Shown here: piece by piece, positions 1-8,194 of the stretch
Position numbering within the stretch: position 1 is the stretch's first letter
Layout of the letters: each line of letters starts with the position of its first letter
NCBI RefSeq assembly: GCF_019801175.1
Contig: NZ_JAHVJR010000001.1
Span: 2,914,001-2,978,000, forward strand
Origin: Vannielia litorea
GTDB lineage: Bacteria > Pseudomonadota > Alphaproteobacteria > Rhodobacterales > Rhodobacteraceae
Reading direction: 5' to 3'
DNA length: 64,000 bases
Program-made: the position numbers and the translations under genes
The notes under the pieces: model-generated
What the model saw: only the letters and a program-made list of their open reading frames with translations
Told to the model about the DNA's origin: nothing
The model's database searches: none

Positions 1-67
1 CCTTCGCTTCACGATCAATACGGGCTATCCGTTGCCAGCATCACCACACGGGTAAAGGGCTGGCTGA

Positions 68-970
68 ATGACTGAAGCAAACACCGGAACAGCAATCATC
101 GGCCTCGGCGTCATGGGCCGGGGCATGGCGAAGAACATCCTCGCGGCGGGCATCCCGCTCACGGGGTATGACATGGCCCAACCCGCGCTCGACGCGCTAA
201 AAGCGATGGGCGGCACACCCGCCACTTCCGCCGCCGAGGCCGCAAACGGCACCTCTCTGCTGATCCTCATGGTGGTCAACGCCGCCCAGGCCCGCGCCGC
301 GCTCTTTGAGCAAGGCGCCGCCGCCGCCCTCTCCCCCGGCGCCACCGTCATGCTGTCGTCAACCGTTGCCCCCTTCGCCGCCCGCGCCATTGGCGACGAA
401 TTGGCCGAAATGGGCCACCACCTGCTCGATGCACCGGTCTCCGGCGGGCAGGTCGGAGCCGAAGCGGGCACGCTCACCATCATGGCCAGTGGCTCCGCAC
501 AGGCCTTCGCCCGCGCCGAAAAGGTGCTCGAAGCCACCGCTGGCACGCTCCACCGCCTCGGCGACGAGCCGGGCATGGGCGCCACCTACAAGGTTGTCCA
601 CCAGCTCGCCGCAGGCGTCCACATCGCCGCCGCCGCCGAGTTGATGAGCTTCGGCGCCAAGGCCGGTTGTGACCCGCAAAAGCTGCACGAGATCGTCATG
701 GCCTCGGCAGGGGCGAGCTGGATGCTCGGCAACCGTGGCCCCCGGATGATGGAAGCCGATCCCGAAGTCACCTCCACCGTCGAGATCTTCATCAAGGATC
801 TCGGGCTGGTGGAAGAAACCGCCAAGGAGGCCGAGGCCCCCGTGCCACTGGCCGCCCTCTCGCTGCAACTCTTCTCCGCCGCCCGGGCCCTCGGCCACGG
901 CAAGGCGGACGATGCCCTCGTCATCCGCGCCTACGAGGCGCTCACCGGAAAACCCGTTCACGAAAGCTGA
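68..970 (+). CDS. NAD(P)-dependent 3-hydroxyacid dehydrogenase (HIBADH family)
   Basis: A 300-residue protein of the 3-hydroxyisobutyrate / tartronate-semialdehyde / L-threonate dehydrogenase family, which oxidises or reduces a beta-hydroxy acid with NAD(P). The Rossmann motif GLGVMGRG is at residues 12-19, the substrate-binding signature DAPVSGG is near residue 120, and GATYKVVHQ carries the expected catalytic Lys. Length is normal for the family. The next gene, an SDR, starts 6 nt downstream, so the two are probably co-transcribed. Placement beside other sugar-acid genes suggests a catabolic semialdehyde or threonate-like substrate; the exact substrate cannot be read from the sequence. Confidence 0.88.
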   Translation: MTEANTGTAIIGLGVMGRGMAKNILAAGIPLTGYDMAQPALDALKAMGGTPATSAAEAANGTSLLILMVVNAAQARAALFEQGAAAALSPGATVMLSSTVAPFAARAIGDELAEMGHHLLDAPVSGGQVGAEAGTLTIMASGSAQAFARAEKVLEATAGTLHRLGDEPGMGATYKVVHQLAAGVHIAAAAELMSFGAKAGCDPQKLHEIVMASAGASWMLGNRGPRMMEADPEVTSTVEIFIKDLGLVEETAKEAEAPVPLAALSLQLFSAARALGHGKADDALVIRAYEALTGKPVHES

Positions 971-976
971 AGCAAA

Positions 977-1735
977 ATGCCCGACCTTCTCACCGGAAAG
1001 ACCGCCATCATCACCGGCGCCGCCAGCCCGCGCGGCCTCGGCAAGGCCACCGCCAAGCTCTTCGCCGAGCACGGCTGCCGCGTGGCGGTGCTCGACCTCG
1101 ACGCCGACGCCGCCGCATCGGCCGCTAGCGATCTTCCCGGCGAAGGCCACATCGGGCTCGCCTGCAACGTCACCGACAAAGACGCCTGCGACACCGCCTT
1201 CGCCGCCGTGCTGGAGGCCTTCGGTCAGGTCGACATTCTGGTGAATAACGCTGGCATCACCCAGCCGCTGAAGTTCATGGACATCGCACCCGAGAACTAC
1301 GACGCCGTGCTGGATGTGAACCTGCGCGGCACCCTCTACATGAGCCAGGCAGCGCTGCCCCACATGCGCTCCCGCAAGTCCGGCTCTATCGTCAACATGT
1401 CGTCTGTCTCCGCCCAGCGCGGCGGCGGCATCTTCGGCGGGCCGCACTACTCGGCCGCCAAGGCGGGAGTGCTCGGCCTCACCAAGGCCATGGCCCGCGA
1501 AGCCGCCCCCGACAACGTGCGCTCCAACGCCATTTGCCCCGGCTTCATCGCGACCGACATCACGGCGGGCAAGCTGACCAACGAAATGAAAGCGGCGGTA
1601 CTCGACGGCATCCCGATGGGTCGCGCCGGCGAAGCCTCCGATGTAGCGGGGTGCGCCCTCTTCCTCGCCTCCGACCTCGCCGCCTATGTCACCGGCTCCG
1701 AAGTCGACGTGAACGGCGGCTCGCTGATCCACTGA
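977..1735 (+). CDS. SDR family oxidoreductase
   Basis: A classical short-chain dehydrogenase/reductase of 252 residues. It shows the cofactor motif TGAASPRGLG near the N-terminus, NNAG near residue 90, the catalytic Ser in VNMSSVS and the YSAAK active-site Tyr/Lys motif near residue 157. The C-terminal GSEVDVNGG is typical of FabG-like and sugar-acid SDRs. It follows the HIBADH-family gene with a 6-nt gap and ends just before a hairpin terminator facing the lysR gene. A hydroxy-to-keto oxidation step in the same pathway is inferred; the substrate is unknown. Confidence 0.88.
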   Translation: MPDLLTGKTAIITGAASPRGLGKATAKLFAEHGCRVAVLDLDADAAASAASDLPGEGHIGLACNVTDKDACDTAFAAVLEAFGQVDILVNNAGITQPLKFMDIAPENYDAVLDVNLRGTLYMSQAALPHMRSRKSGSIVNMSSVSAQRGGGIFGGPHYSAAKAGVLGLTKAMAREAAPDNVRSNAICPGFIATDITAGKLTNEMKAAVLDGIPMGRAGEASDVAGCALFLASDLAAYVTGSEVDVNGGSLIH

Positions 1736-1742
1736 TCCGAAA

Positions 1743-1768
1743 TGGGTGCGCCAGCCATGGCGCACCCA
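1743..1768. terminator. Bidirectional hairpin terminator
   Basis: A perfect 10-bp inverted repeat (TGGGTGCGCC / GGCGCACCCA) with a 6-nt loop sits between the convergent SDR and lysR genes. There is no strong T-tract. Confidence 0.6.
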
Positions 1769-1769
1769 C

Positions 1770-2726
1770 CTACCCCGCCAGCTCCGTCACGCTCTCAAAG
1801 CTCTCCACGGTCAACCCGTGCCGCGCCACGATCGCCTCAACGTCGCGCCCGTGCCGCTCCGCTTCTTCAGCAATCCAGCCCAGAAAAATCTGCACCGCCT
1901 TCCGGTTCAGATACCGGCTCGGGCAAATCGCCCAATGCGCAGGAAACCGTAGCACCGGCACCTTGGGTGCAACTGGCACCAGCCTCCCTTCAGTAACCTC
2001 CCGCTCGGCCACAACCAGCGATTCCAGCACCATACCGACGCCGTCGAGTGCCAGTTGCAGGGCCATCGACGAGCGATCCATCAGCAATGTCTTGCGGTTG
2101 GCGCGGGTCTCGATCCCGTTGCGCAAGAGCCAGCTGTCCCACTGACACAGGTTGCGCGCAGAATCGATGAACCGTGCCTTGCCGAACGGGTCGCCGCCCA
2201 AGGCCTCCAGATACGCCGGCGTTGCCAGCGGCAGGATGTGATCTTCCACCACCGGCTCCACGTGCATCCCGCCCCAATCGCCGGTGCCGTAGCGCACATC
2301 GAGGTCCATCACCTCGCGGTCAAAGTCCGTTGGGTCCGGCGCCGCATCCACCCGCAACTCCCACTCCGGGTGCTTCTCGACAAACCGGCTCAGCCGCGGC
2401 CCCAGCCACAGCACGCCGAAACTCGGCGCCACCCTCAGGTTCAGCCGCCGGGTCTCGCGTGATCGACCAAGGTTACGCCGCGCGTCCTTCAACATCCGCA
2501 GCGCCGTACCGGCCGACTGATAGAGCTGTTCCCCTTCCAACGTCAGCGAAAGCTGCCGCCCGTCCCGCCGAAACAGCTTCACCCCGAGCTGCTGCTCCAA
2601 CAGCTTGATCTGCTGGCTGACGGCCGATGGCGAGACCGAAAGCTCTTCGGCAGCGCGGGAGAGCGTGCCCCGCCGCGCCACCGTCTCGAAGTAGAGGATG
2701 GCATTGAGGTTCTCGGTCCGTGCCAT
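1770..2726 (-). CDS. LysR family transcriptional regulator (GcvA-like)
   Basis: A 318-residue LysR-type regulator. Its N-terminal winged helix-turn-helix (residues 5-63, with LSRAAEELSVSPSAVSQQIK-type recognition helix) begins MARTENLNAI, followed by a periplasmic-binding-protein-like effector domain of the GcvA subgroup (VRYGTGDWGG, LATPAYLEAL). It lies 12 nt downstream of the fumarylacetoacetate-hydrolase-family gene on the same strand, so it may be co-transcribed with that gene and the GntR gene. It probably regulates part of the surrounding catabolic island; no operator was identified for it. Confidence 0.88.
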   Translation of the reverse strand: MARTENLNAILYFETVARRGTLSRAAEELSVSPSAVSQQIKLLEQQLGVKLFRRDGRQLSLTLEGEQLYQSAGTALRMLKDARRNLGRSRETRRLNLRVAPSFGVLWLGPRLSRFVEKHPEWELRVDAAPDPTDFDREVMDLDVRYGTGDWGGMHVEPVVEDHILPLATPAYLEALGGDPFGKARFIDSARNLCQWDSWLLRNGIETRANRKTLLMDRSSMALQLALDGVGMVLESLVVAEREVTEGRLVPVAPKVPVLRFPAHWAICPSRYLNRKAVQIFLGWIAEEAERHGRDVEAIVARHGLTVESFESVTELAG

Positions 2727-2738
2727 CCCCTTGCTCCT

Positions 2739-3584
2739 TTACTTCGCCGCCACGGCCTCCTGCCGCTGGCGCCCGAGGCCTTCCACCTCGATCTCCATCA
2801 CGTCGCCGGGCTTCAGGAACCGCTGCGGCTTCATGCCCATGCCCACGCCCGAGGGCGTGCCGGTGGCGATGATGTCGCCGGGCTGAAGCTGCATGAACCG
2901 GCTCATATAGCTGATGATCTCGGCCACGGTGAAGATCATGTCATCCGTGTTCGAATCCTGCACGGTCTCGCCATTGAGGTCGAGCGTGACCCGCAGCTTC
3001 TGCGGGTCGGCCACTTCATCGGCGGTCACAAGGTAGGGGCCGGTCGGGCCGAAAGTCGGGGCTGATTTGCCCTTGATCCATTGGCCACCCTTCTCGATCT
3101 GGAACTCGCGCTCGGAGACATCGTTGATCGTGCAGTAACCGGCCACATAATCCAGCGCCTCTTCCTCGCTGACATAAAGCGCCGTCTTGCCGATCACCAC
3201 GCCCAGCTCGACCTCCCAGTCGCCCTTCACGCTGTCCCGCGGAATGATCACCTCGTCAAACGGCCCCGACAGCGCGGAAGTCGCCTTCGAGAAGATGATC
3301 GGCTCCTTCGGCGGCTCGGCGCCGGTTTCTTCGGCGTGCTTGGTGTAGTTCAGCCCGATGCAAAAGAAGTTCGGCACGGAGGCCACGCAGCTGCCAATCC
3401 GGCCCGGCTCTTCAACCACCGGCAGGCTGTTAACGTCGATGGCGCGGATCGCCTCGAGGGCCTCGAGCGATACGCCCTCACCCGCCAGTTCGCCCACCTT
3501 GCCGGACAGATCACGCACGCGGCCTTCCGCATCCAGAATGCCGGGCTTTTCCGAGCCCGCCGGGCCAAAACGCAAGAGTTTCAT
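2739..3584 (-). CDS. Fumarylacetoacetate hydrolase family protein (probable 2,4-diketo-3-deoxy-sugar-acid hydrolase)
   Basis: A 281-residue FAH-superfamily protein beginning MKLLRFGPAG. The core contains FFCIGLNYTKHAEE and DWEVELGVVIGK (metal-binding acidic residues) and ends with GDIIATGTPSGVGMG, a hallmark of the family. This architecture is shared with 2,4-diketo-3-deoxy-L-fuconate hydrolase and ureidoglycolate-lyase-like proteins. With a sugar-acid dehydratase, a KDF-dehydrogenase-like SDR and a TRAP importer nearby, a C-C bond hydrolase giving pyruvate plus a hydroxyacid is the most economical inference. Substrate specificity is not proven by the sequence. Confidence 0.85.
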   Translation of the reverse strand: MKLLRFGPAGSEKPGILDAEGRVRDLSGKVGELAGEGVSLEALEAIRAIDVNSLPVVEEPGRIGSCVASVPNFFCIGLNYTKHAEETGAEPPKEPIIFSKATSALSGPFDEVIIPRDSVKGDWEVELGVVIGKTALYVSEEEALDYVAGYCTINDVSEREFQIEKGGQWIKGKSAPTFGPTGPYLVTADEVADPQKLRVTLDLNGETVQDSNTDDMIFTVAEIISYMSRFMQLQPGDIIATGTPSGVGMGMKPQRFLKPGDVMEIEVEGLGRQRQEAVAAK

Positions 3585-3627
3585 CAGGTCTCACTTTCCT
3601 TGATAGAGATAGCTTGATGCGGAAGGA

Positions 3628-4338
3628 TCACTTTGCAGGGGTGACGTCGTCCGCGGCTTCCGTTGTCGGGTTGGGCTGTAGCTCGCCGACCCGGGTGTTG
3701 GTGTCAAAGTGCCGCCGTATCTGGCGGCGCAGGGCATCGAGGTGGGCCGAGATGGTTGATTTCACCTTGCGCCGGTCCCGGTCCCGCAGCCCCTGAATGA
3801 TGCCGTTATGCTCGTCAAACACCCGCTGCTGGCTGCGCCCGATCCGGCTGCCGAGAAAGCGCGCGCGCCAGAGCTTGGCAAGGTAGGTGCTATGGGTCTC
3901 GGCAAGCGCCGGGTTACCGCTGGCCCGCACGAGCGCGGAGTGAAACTCCATATCGACCTCGAAGAGGTCGATCTCATCCGTAGTGGGGGCAAGCTTTTCC
4001 ATACGGGCCTGAACGGCGGCGGCGGCATCGATATCAGCCTCCGAGGCATGGGCCACCGCGAGCTCGCCCGAGAGCAACTCCAGCGCCTTCAACACTTCGA
4101 GGTTGTCCACCACTTCCTTCCATGTCGGGTCGGCCACGATCGGGCTGCGCGAGGGACGCAGCTCCACCAGCCCCTCCAGCGACAGGATCCGAATCGCCTC
4201 ACGCATGGGCGTGCGGCTCACACCCAGCTCGGCGGCATTGTCGCGTTCCTTGATAGAAGCACCGGGCCGCAGCGTGCCCCGCAGAATTTCCCTTCGCAGA
4301 CGCTTCGCGATCTGCTCCGGCAGCAGTTTGTCCGCCAT
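3628..4338 (-). CDS. GntR family (FadR-type) transcriptional regulator
   Basis: A 236-residue GntR regulator. The N-terminal winged helix has EQIAKRLRREILRGTLRPGA and the recognition segment ELGVSRTPMREAIRIL, and the C-terminal all-helical FCD ligand domain includes FHSALVRASGNPALAE. It is transcribed away from the TRAP importer, with two dyads of the FadR-family TGGT-N-ACCA type in the 243-bp divergent region. It probably represses the transport operon until the imported acid or an intermediate binds the FCD domain. Confidence 0.9.
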   Translation of the reverse strand: MADKLLPEQIAKRLRREILRGTLRPGASIKERDNAAELGVSRTPMREAIRILSLEGLVELRPSRSPIVADPTWKEVVDNLEVLKALELLSGELAVAHASEADIDAAAAVQARMEKLAPTTDEIDLFEVDMEFHSALVRASGNPALAETHSTYLAKLWRARFLGSRIGRSQQRVFDEHNGIIQGLRDRDRRKVKSTISAHLDALRRQIRRHFDTNTRVGELQPNPTTEAADDVTPAK

Positions 4339-4430
4339 ATTGCGCCTCGTGTTGGCGATTCCCTCCCAGGCACTCGCGAAATACGGGCAATGACCCCGAA
4401 ATCAACCGCAAAAAAGTGCCTCTCCGGCGA

Positions 4431-4446
4431 TTTTGGTATACCAAAA
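4431..4446. promoter_or_regulatory. Probable GntR operator O1
   Basis: TTTTGGTATACCAAAA is a perfect 16-bp palindrome in the gntR-dctP divergent intergenic region. Its core TGGTATACCA fits the TNGTNNNACNA style of FadR-subfamily operators. Confidence 0.7.
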
Positions 4447-4486
4447 CCCGTTGATTGTCGACATGGCTTCCGATAGTTTCCGCCCG

Positions 4487-4500
4487 GATGGTATGCCATC
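4487..4500. promoter_or_regulatory. Probable GntR operator O2
   Basis: GATGGTATGCCATC is a dyad sharing the TGGTAT-N-CCA core with O1. Its centre is about 55 bp from that of O1, between O1 and dctP. Confidence 0.6.
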
Positions 4501-4581
4501 TTTCGCCGCGCGTTGGAGGACGCGCAGTATGAAAAGCGGTGCCGCCCGGGGAGGGTAAGGGCCGCGCAGGGAGGTAACTCT

Positions 4582-5595
4582 ATGAAACTTTCGACCGTTC
4601 TTTCGACGGCCGCAGCCGCTGCCCTTGTGGCCGGTGCCGCCATGGCTGATCCGATCACCCTTCGGATCCAGACTCACTATGCAACCGAGCATCCGACCGG
4701 TCAGGCTCTGGCCACCTGGATCGACGACGTCCAGACCATGTCCGGCGGCGACATCACCGTCGAGATGTTCTACTCCTCGTCCGTCGTGGCGACCACCGAG
4801 ACCTTCGACGCCGCCATCAACGGCATCGTCGACTGCGACGCCACCGGCGGCGCGTACCAGACCGGCAAGAACCCCGCGTTCCAGTTCGTCGGCGACATCA
4901 TGGGCGGCTACGATACCCCCTGGCAGCAGTACTCCTGGCTCTACTACGGTGACGGCTACGCCGCCGCTCAGGAGCTCTACAACGCTCAGGGCATGCAGCT
5001 CGTCGGCTGGTCGATCTACGGCCAGGAGTCGCTGTCTTCGTCCAAGCCGATCCGTGGCTTCGAAGACCTGAAGGGCTGGAAGTTCCGTTCGCCCCCGGGC
5101 ATGGAAACCGAGATCTTCGAAGAGCTGGGCGCCTCGCCCATCGTGATGGACTTCACCGAGATCTTTACCGCGCTCGAAACCGGCATCATCGACGGTGCTG
5201 ACGCCTCTGGCCTCGCCAACAACGTGGGCCTCGGTCTCTACGACATCGTGAAGCACGCCACCTACCCGGGCTTCCACTCGATGCCGTCCGACCACCTCGC
5301 CTGCAACAAGGACGTGTGGGACGGCATGACCGAGCAGCAGCGTCGGATCATCGACACCGCCTGGCAGAAACTCTCCTTCCAGATCGCCCTGTCGAACGAG
5401 AAGGCCAACGCTGAAGCCGCCGCTGAGCTGACCGCCGCTGGCGTGACTCTCTACGACTGGTCGCCCGAAGATCGTGCCGCCTTCCGTAAGGCCGCTCAGA
5501 CCGCTTGGGACGACTGGGGCACCCGTTCGCCCGAGGCCGGCGCGATCCTCGCCAGCCACAAGACCTACCTCAAGCAGCTCGGCCTGATCGAGTAA
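4582..5595 (+). CDS. dctP: TRAP transporter substrate-binding protein (DctP family)
   Basis: A 337-residue periplasmic solute receptor. The chosen ATG follows the ribosome site GGGAGGTAAC and begins a clear Sec signal peptide (MKLSTVLSTAAAAALVAGAAMA, cleaved before DPITLRIQT). The DctP fold is recognisable from WKFRSPPGMETEIFEELGASP and the Arg in that segment that normally binds a substrate carboxylate. It is the first gene of dctPQM; a strong hairpin follows it and probably raises its level relative to the membrane subunits. The ligand is probably an organic or sugar acid, given the neighbouring enzymes. Confidence 0.93.
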   Translation: MKLSTVLSTAAAAALVAGAAMADPITLRIQTHYATEHPTGQALATWIDDVQTMSGGDITVEMFYSSSVVATTETFDAAINGIVDCDATGGAYQTGKNPAFQFVGDIMGGYDTPWQQYSWLYYGDGYAAAQELYNAQGMQLVGWSIYGQESLSSSKPIRGFEDLKGWKFRSPPGMETEIFEELGASPIVMDFTEIFTALETGIIDGADASGLANNVGLGLYDIVKHATYPGFHSMPSDHLACNKDVWDGMTEQQRRIIDTAWQKLSFQIALSNEKANAEAAAELTAAGVTLYDWSPEDRAAFRKAAQTAWDDWGTRSPEAGAILASHKTYLKQLGLIE

Positions 5596-5622
5596 GCATG
5601 AGGCATCAGCCTTCATAACATC

Positions 5623-5649
5623 GATGAGCCCCGCACGCCGGGGCTCATC
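5623..5649 (+). terminator. Intra-operon hairpin between dctP and dctQ
   Basis: A perfect 10-bp stem (GATGAGCCCC / GGGGCTCATC) with a 7-nt loop lies 28 nt after the dctP stop. It probably acts as a partial terminator or 3' stabiliser so that more binding protein than permease is made. Confidence 0.65.
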
Positions 5650-5710
5650 CGTCTTCGGGCAGAAGAAATAATCACACAACACACAGCATGACCGCTTGGG
5701 GAGGTGCGCC

Positions 5711-6523
5711 ATGTCGGAAATTCTCGAAAAGGAAAGTGTGTGGCTCGGAGGGCTGCGAAAGCCCGTCCGTACAGCCGCCATCGTGTTCACCGGCATCGCC
5801 GTGCTCGTCTGGGCTTGGCTGGTGCTCAACCTGCTGATCTCCGACGACGCCTACGGCATGCACGAGATGATCCGCCCCCAGGGCAAGCCGATCGTCTACC
5901 TGATGCTGGGCTCGGCCTTGCTCTCCATCGTGTTCACCTCGATCTACCTATCCGACTTCATCGGCGCGATCGAGGACAAGCCGGAAGGCTTCTTCGACAT
6001 TCTGTCGCTGATCACGTCGCGGATGGCCATGATCATGATCGGGCTGATCGTGATCGTCATGTTCTACGAGGTGGTCTCGCGCTACGTCTTCTCGCGCCCC
6101 ACGCTCTGGGCCAACGAACTTTCGCTCTGGATCGCGGGCGTGGTGTTCCTGTTCGCCGGGCAATACGCCATGCAGCAGCGCAGCCACATCCGCATCTACG
6201 TGATCTATGACGTGATGCCCCGCTGGGCCCAAAAGACCGCCGACTGTATCTCGGTCGGCCTGATCGTCGGCTTTACCTTCGCTCTCGTCTGGGGCGGCTA
6301 CGCCGACGCCAAAACCCGCCTCCTGCGGATGGAAACCTTCGGCACCGCCTGGGATCCGCCCATTCCGGGCACCATGAAGGCCGCCATTCTCTTCATCATC
6401 TGCCTCGTCGCCGTGCAGGCCGTCTCCAACCTCATCGCAGATTGGAACAAGGCCCCCGAGCACCACACCGACGAGATGGACGAGCAAGAGATCGAAAACA
6501 TCCGCAAGACGCTGGAGGACTGA
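5711..6523 (+). CDS. dctQ: TRAP transporter small permease subunit (DctQ family)
   Basis: A 270-residue inner-membrane protein. The ATG at 5711 is chosen because GGGGAGGTG precedes it by 6 nt. Several hydrophobic helices are visible, including VFTGIAVLVWAWLVLNLLI, residues starting VYLMLGSALLSIV, and the DctQ signature ANELSLWIAGVVFLFAGQYA. It is longer than many DctQ proteins (about 160-200 residues), with an extra N-terminal membrane segment. It abuts the large permease (3-nt gap), forming the small subunit of the Na+- or H+-driven importer. Confidence 0.9.
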   Translation: MSEILEKESVWLGGLRKPVRTAAIVFTGIAVLVWAWLVLNLLISDDAYGMHEMIRPQGKPIVYLMLGSALLSIVFTSIYLSDFIGAIEDKPEGFFDILSLITSRMAMIMIGLIVIVMFYEVVSRYVFSRPTLWANELSLWIAGVVFLFAGQYAMQQRSHIRIYVIYDVMPRWAQKTADCISVGLIVGFTFALVWGGYADAKTRLLRMETFGTAWDPPIPGTMKAAILFIICLVAVQAVSNLIADWNKAPEHHTDEMDEQEIENIRKTLED

Positions 6524-6526
6524 TCA

Positions 6527-8119
6527 ATGGTCGATATCGGCACCCTCAGCCTGCTGGTTCTTGCAGGCATGTTCATCCTGCTTGCCATCGGCATGCCCCT
6601 CGGTTTCGCCTCCGCCTTCCTCGCGGTGGTGACCCTGATCCTCAAGTTCGACGTGGATATCCTCTTCCGCGACTTCGGCAAGGGCCCGTTCTCGGTGCTC
6701 GGTCAGGCCGTTTACCGGCAAATGACGAACTACGTCCTGATCTCGATACCCTTGTTCATATTCATGGCGGCGCTCCTCGAACGAACGGGCATCGCCAAGG
6801 ACATGTACAACTCGCTGAACGTCTGGCTCAGCCGGATGCGCGGCGGCATCGCCATCGTGACCTCGATCATGGCCGTCATCATGGCCGCCATGTCGGGCAT
6901 CATCGGCGGCGAGGTGGTTCTGCTGGGCCTCATCGCCCTGCCGCAGATGCTCCGCCTCGGGTACAACCAGAACCTCGCCATCGGCACCATCTGTGCCTCC
7001 GGCTCGCTCGGCACCATGATCCCGCCGTCCATCGTGCTCATCTTCTACGGGCTGGTGACGGAAACCTCGATCAAGGCCCTCTTCACCGCCTCGTTCCTGC
7101 CGGGCTTCATGCTGGCGTCGTTCTTCATCGTCTACATCCTGATCCGCACCAACCTGAACCCCTCGCTGGCCCCGCTGCCTCCCGAGGAGCCGGGCGCGGT
7201 GGAAGGCAAGGAAAAGGGGATGCGCTTTCTCGGTTTCCTCGCCTACTTCGGCCTCTGGATCACCGGGGTGCTGTTCCTGCGGGCAGTGTTCTTCTGGGCA
7301 ACCGGTGAAGGCTACGTGCAGGAAGGTGTCGACCCGATCGCGCTTGGCATGGTCTATCACATGCCCTGGATCGCAGGCGCCTTCGCGCTCTGCCTCGCCG
7401 CCGTGTTCCTTGTGGGCAAGGAGCGTACCGCGGAGGGCTGGCAGATGGGCAAGGGCCTCGTCGCGCCCGTGATCGTGATCGGCGTTGTGCTCGGCTCCAT
7501 CTACATGGGCATCACCGGCATCACAGAGGCCGCCGGTATGGGCGTGGTGGCGGTTTTCACCATCTCCGTGCTGCGCCGCGAGATGACCTTCGACATCGTC
7601 TGGGACAGCCTGATGCGCACGCTCAAGTCCACCGGCACGATCATCTGGGTGACCATCGGTGCGGCGGCCCTCGCTGCGGCGTACACCCTCGCGGGTGGCC
7701 CGACCTACGTGGCCAACCTGATCGTCGCCGCCGACCTGCCCACCATGGGCATCATTCTCGTGATGATGCTGATCTTCCTCATCATGGGGATGTTCATGGA
7801 CTGGGTCGGCATCGTGCTGCTGATCATGCCGGTGTTCCTGCCGATCGTGCTCAAGCTGCCGGTCGAGGAACTGGGCTTCATCGGCGGGCTGGAGCCGCGC
7901 CACGTGGCGATCTGGTTCGGCGTGGTATTCTGTATGAACATGCAGGTCAGTTTCCTGTCGCCCCCCTTCGGCCCCGCGGCCTTCTACCTGAAGTCCGTGG
8001 CCCCGCCGCACATCACCCTCACGGCGATCTTCCGGGGTTTCCTGCCCTTCATCTGCCTCCAGCTCTGCGCCCTTGCGGTGCTGCTGATCTGGCCGCCGAT
8101 CGTCTCGGTCTTCCTCTGA
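6527..8119 (+). CDS. dctM: TRAP transporter large permease subunit (DctM family)
   Basis: A 530-residue polytopic membrane protein that forms the transport channel. DctM features include the N-terminal helix MPLGFASAFLAVV, the conserved GGEVVLLGLIALPQMLRLGY region, SLGTMIPPSIVLIFYGLVTE and the C-terminal FMDWVGIVLLIMPVFLPIV. It is about 100 residues longer than the usual ~425; the extra length includes a loop around residues 215-270. The start lies 3 nt after dctQ. Downstream comes the enolase-superfamily gene after about 75 nt. Confidence 0.92.
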   Translation: MVDIGTLSLLVLAGMFILLAIGMPLGFASAFLAVVTLILKFDVDILFRDFGKGPFSVLGQAVYRQMTNYVLISIPLFIFMAALLERTGIAKDMYNSLNVWLSRMRGGIAIVTSIMAVIMAAMSGIIGGEVVLLGLIALPQMLRLGYNQNLAIGTICASGSLGTMIPPSIVLIFYGLVTETSIKALFTASFLPGFMLASFFIVYILIRTNLNPSLAPLPPEEPGAVEGKEKGMRFLGFLAYFGLWITGVLFLRAVFFWATGEGYVQEGVDPIALGMVYHMPWIAGAFALCLAAVFLVGKERTAEGWQMGKGLVAPVIVIGVVLGSIYMGITGITEAAGMGVVAVFTISVLRREMTFDIVWDSLMRTLKSTGTIIWVTIGAAALAAAYTLAGGPTYVANLIVAADLPTMGIILVMMLIFLIMGMFMDWVGIVLLIMPVFLPIVLKLPVEELGFIGGLEPRHVAIWFGVVFCMNMQVSFLSPPFGPAAFYLKSVAPPHITLTAIFRGFLPFICLQLCALAVLLIWPPIVSVFL

Positions 8120-8194
8120 GGCGCTGACATTTCGCCGGGGCGGCCCGCCCGCCCCGGCACGCATTCTTCCAGGCCGCGAGGAGCTTGAAATTCC

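Noticed and set aside
4402..5829. 475-codon minus-strand frame opposite dctP
   Set aside because: It is antisense to a gene with a clear signal peptide and ribosome site.
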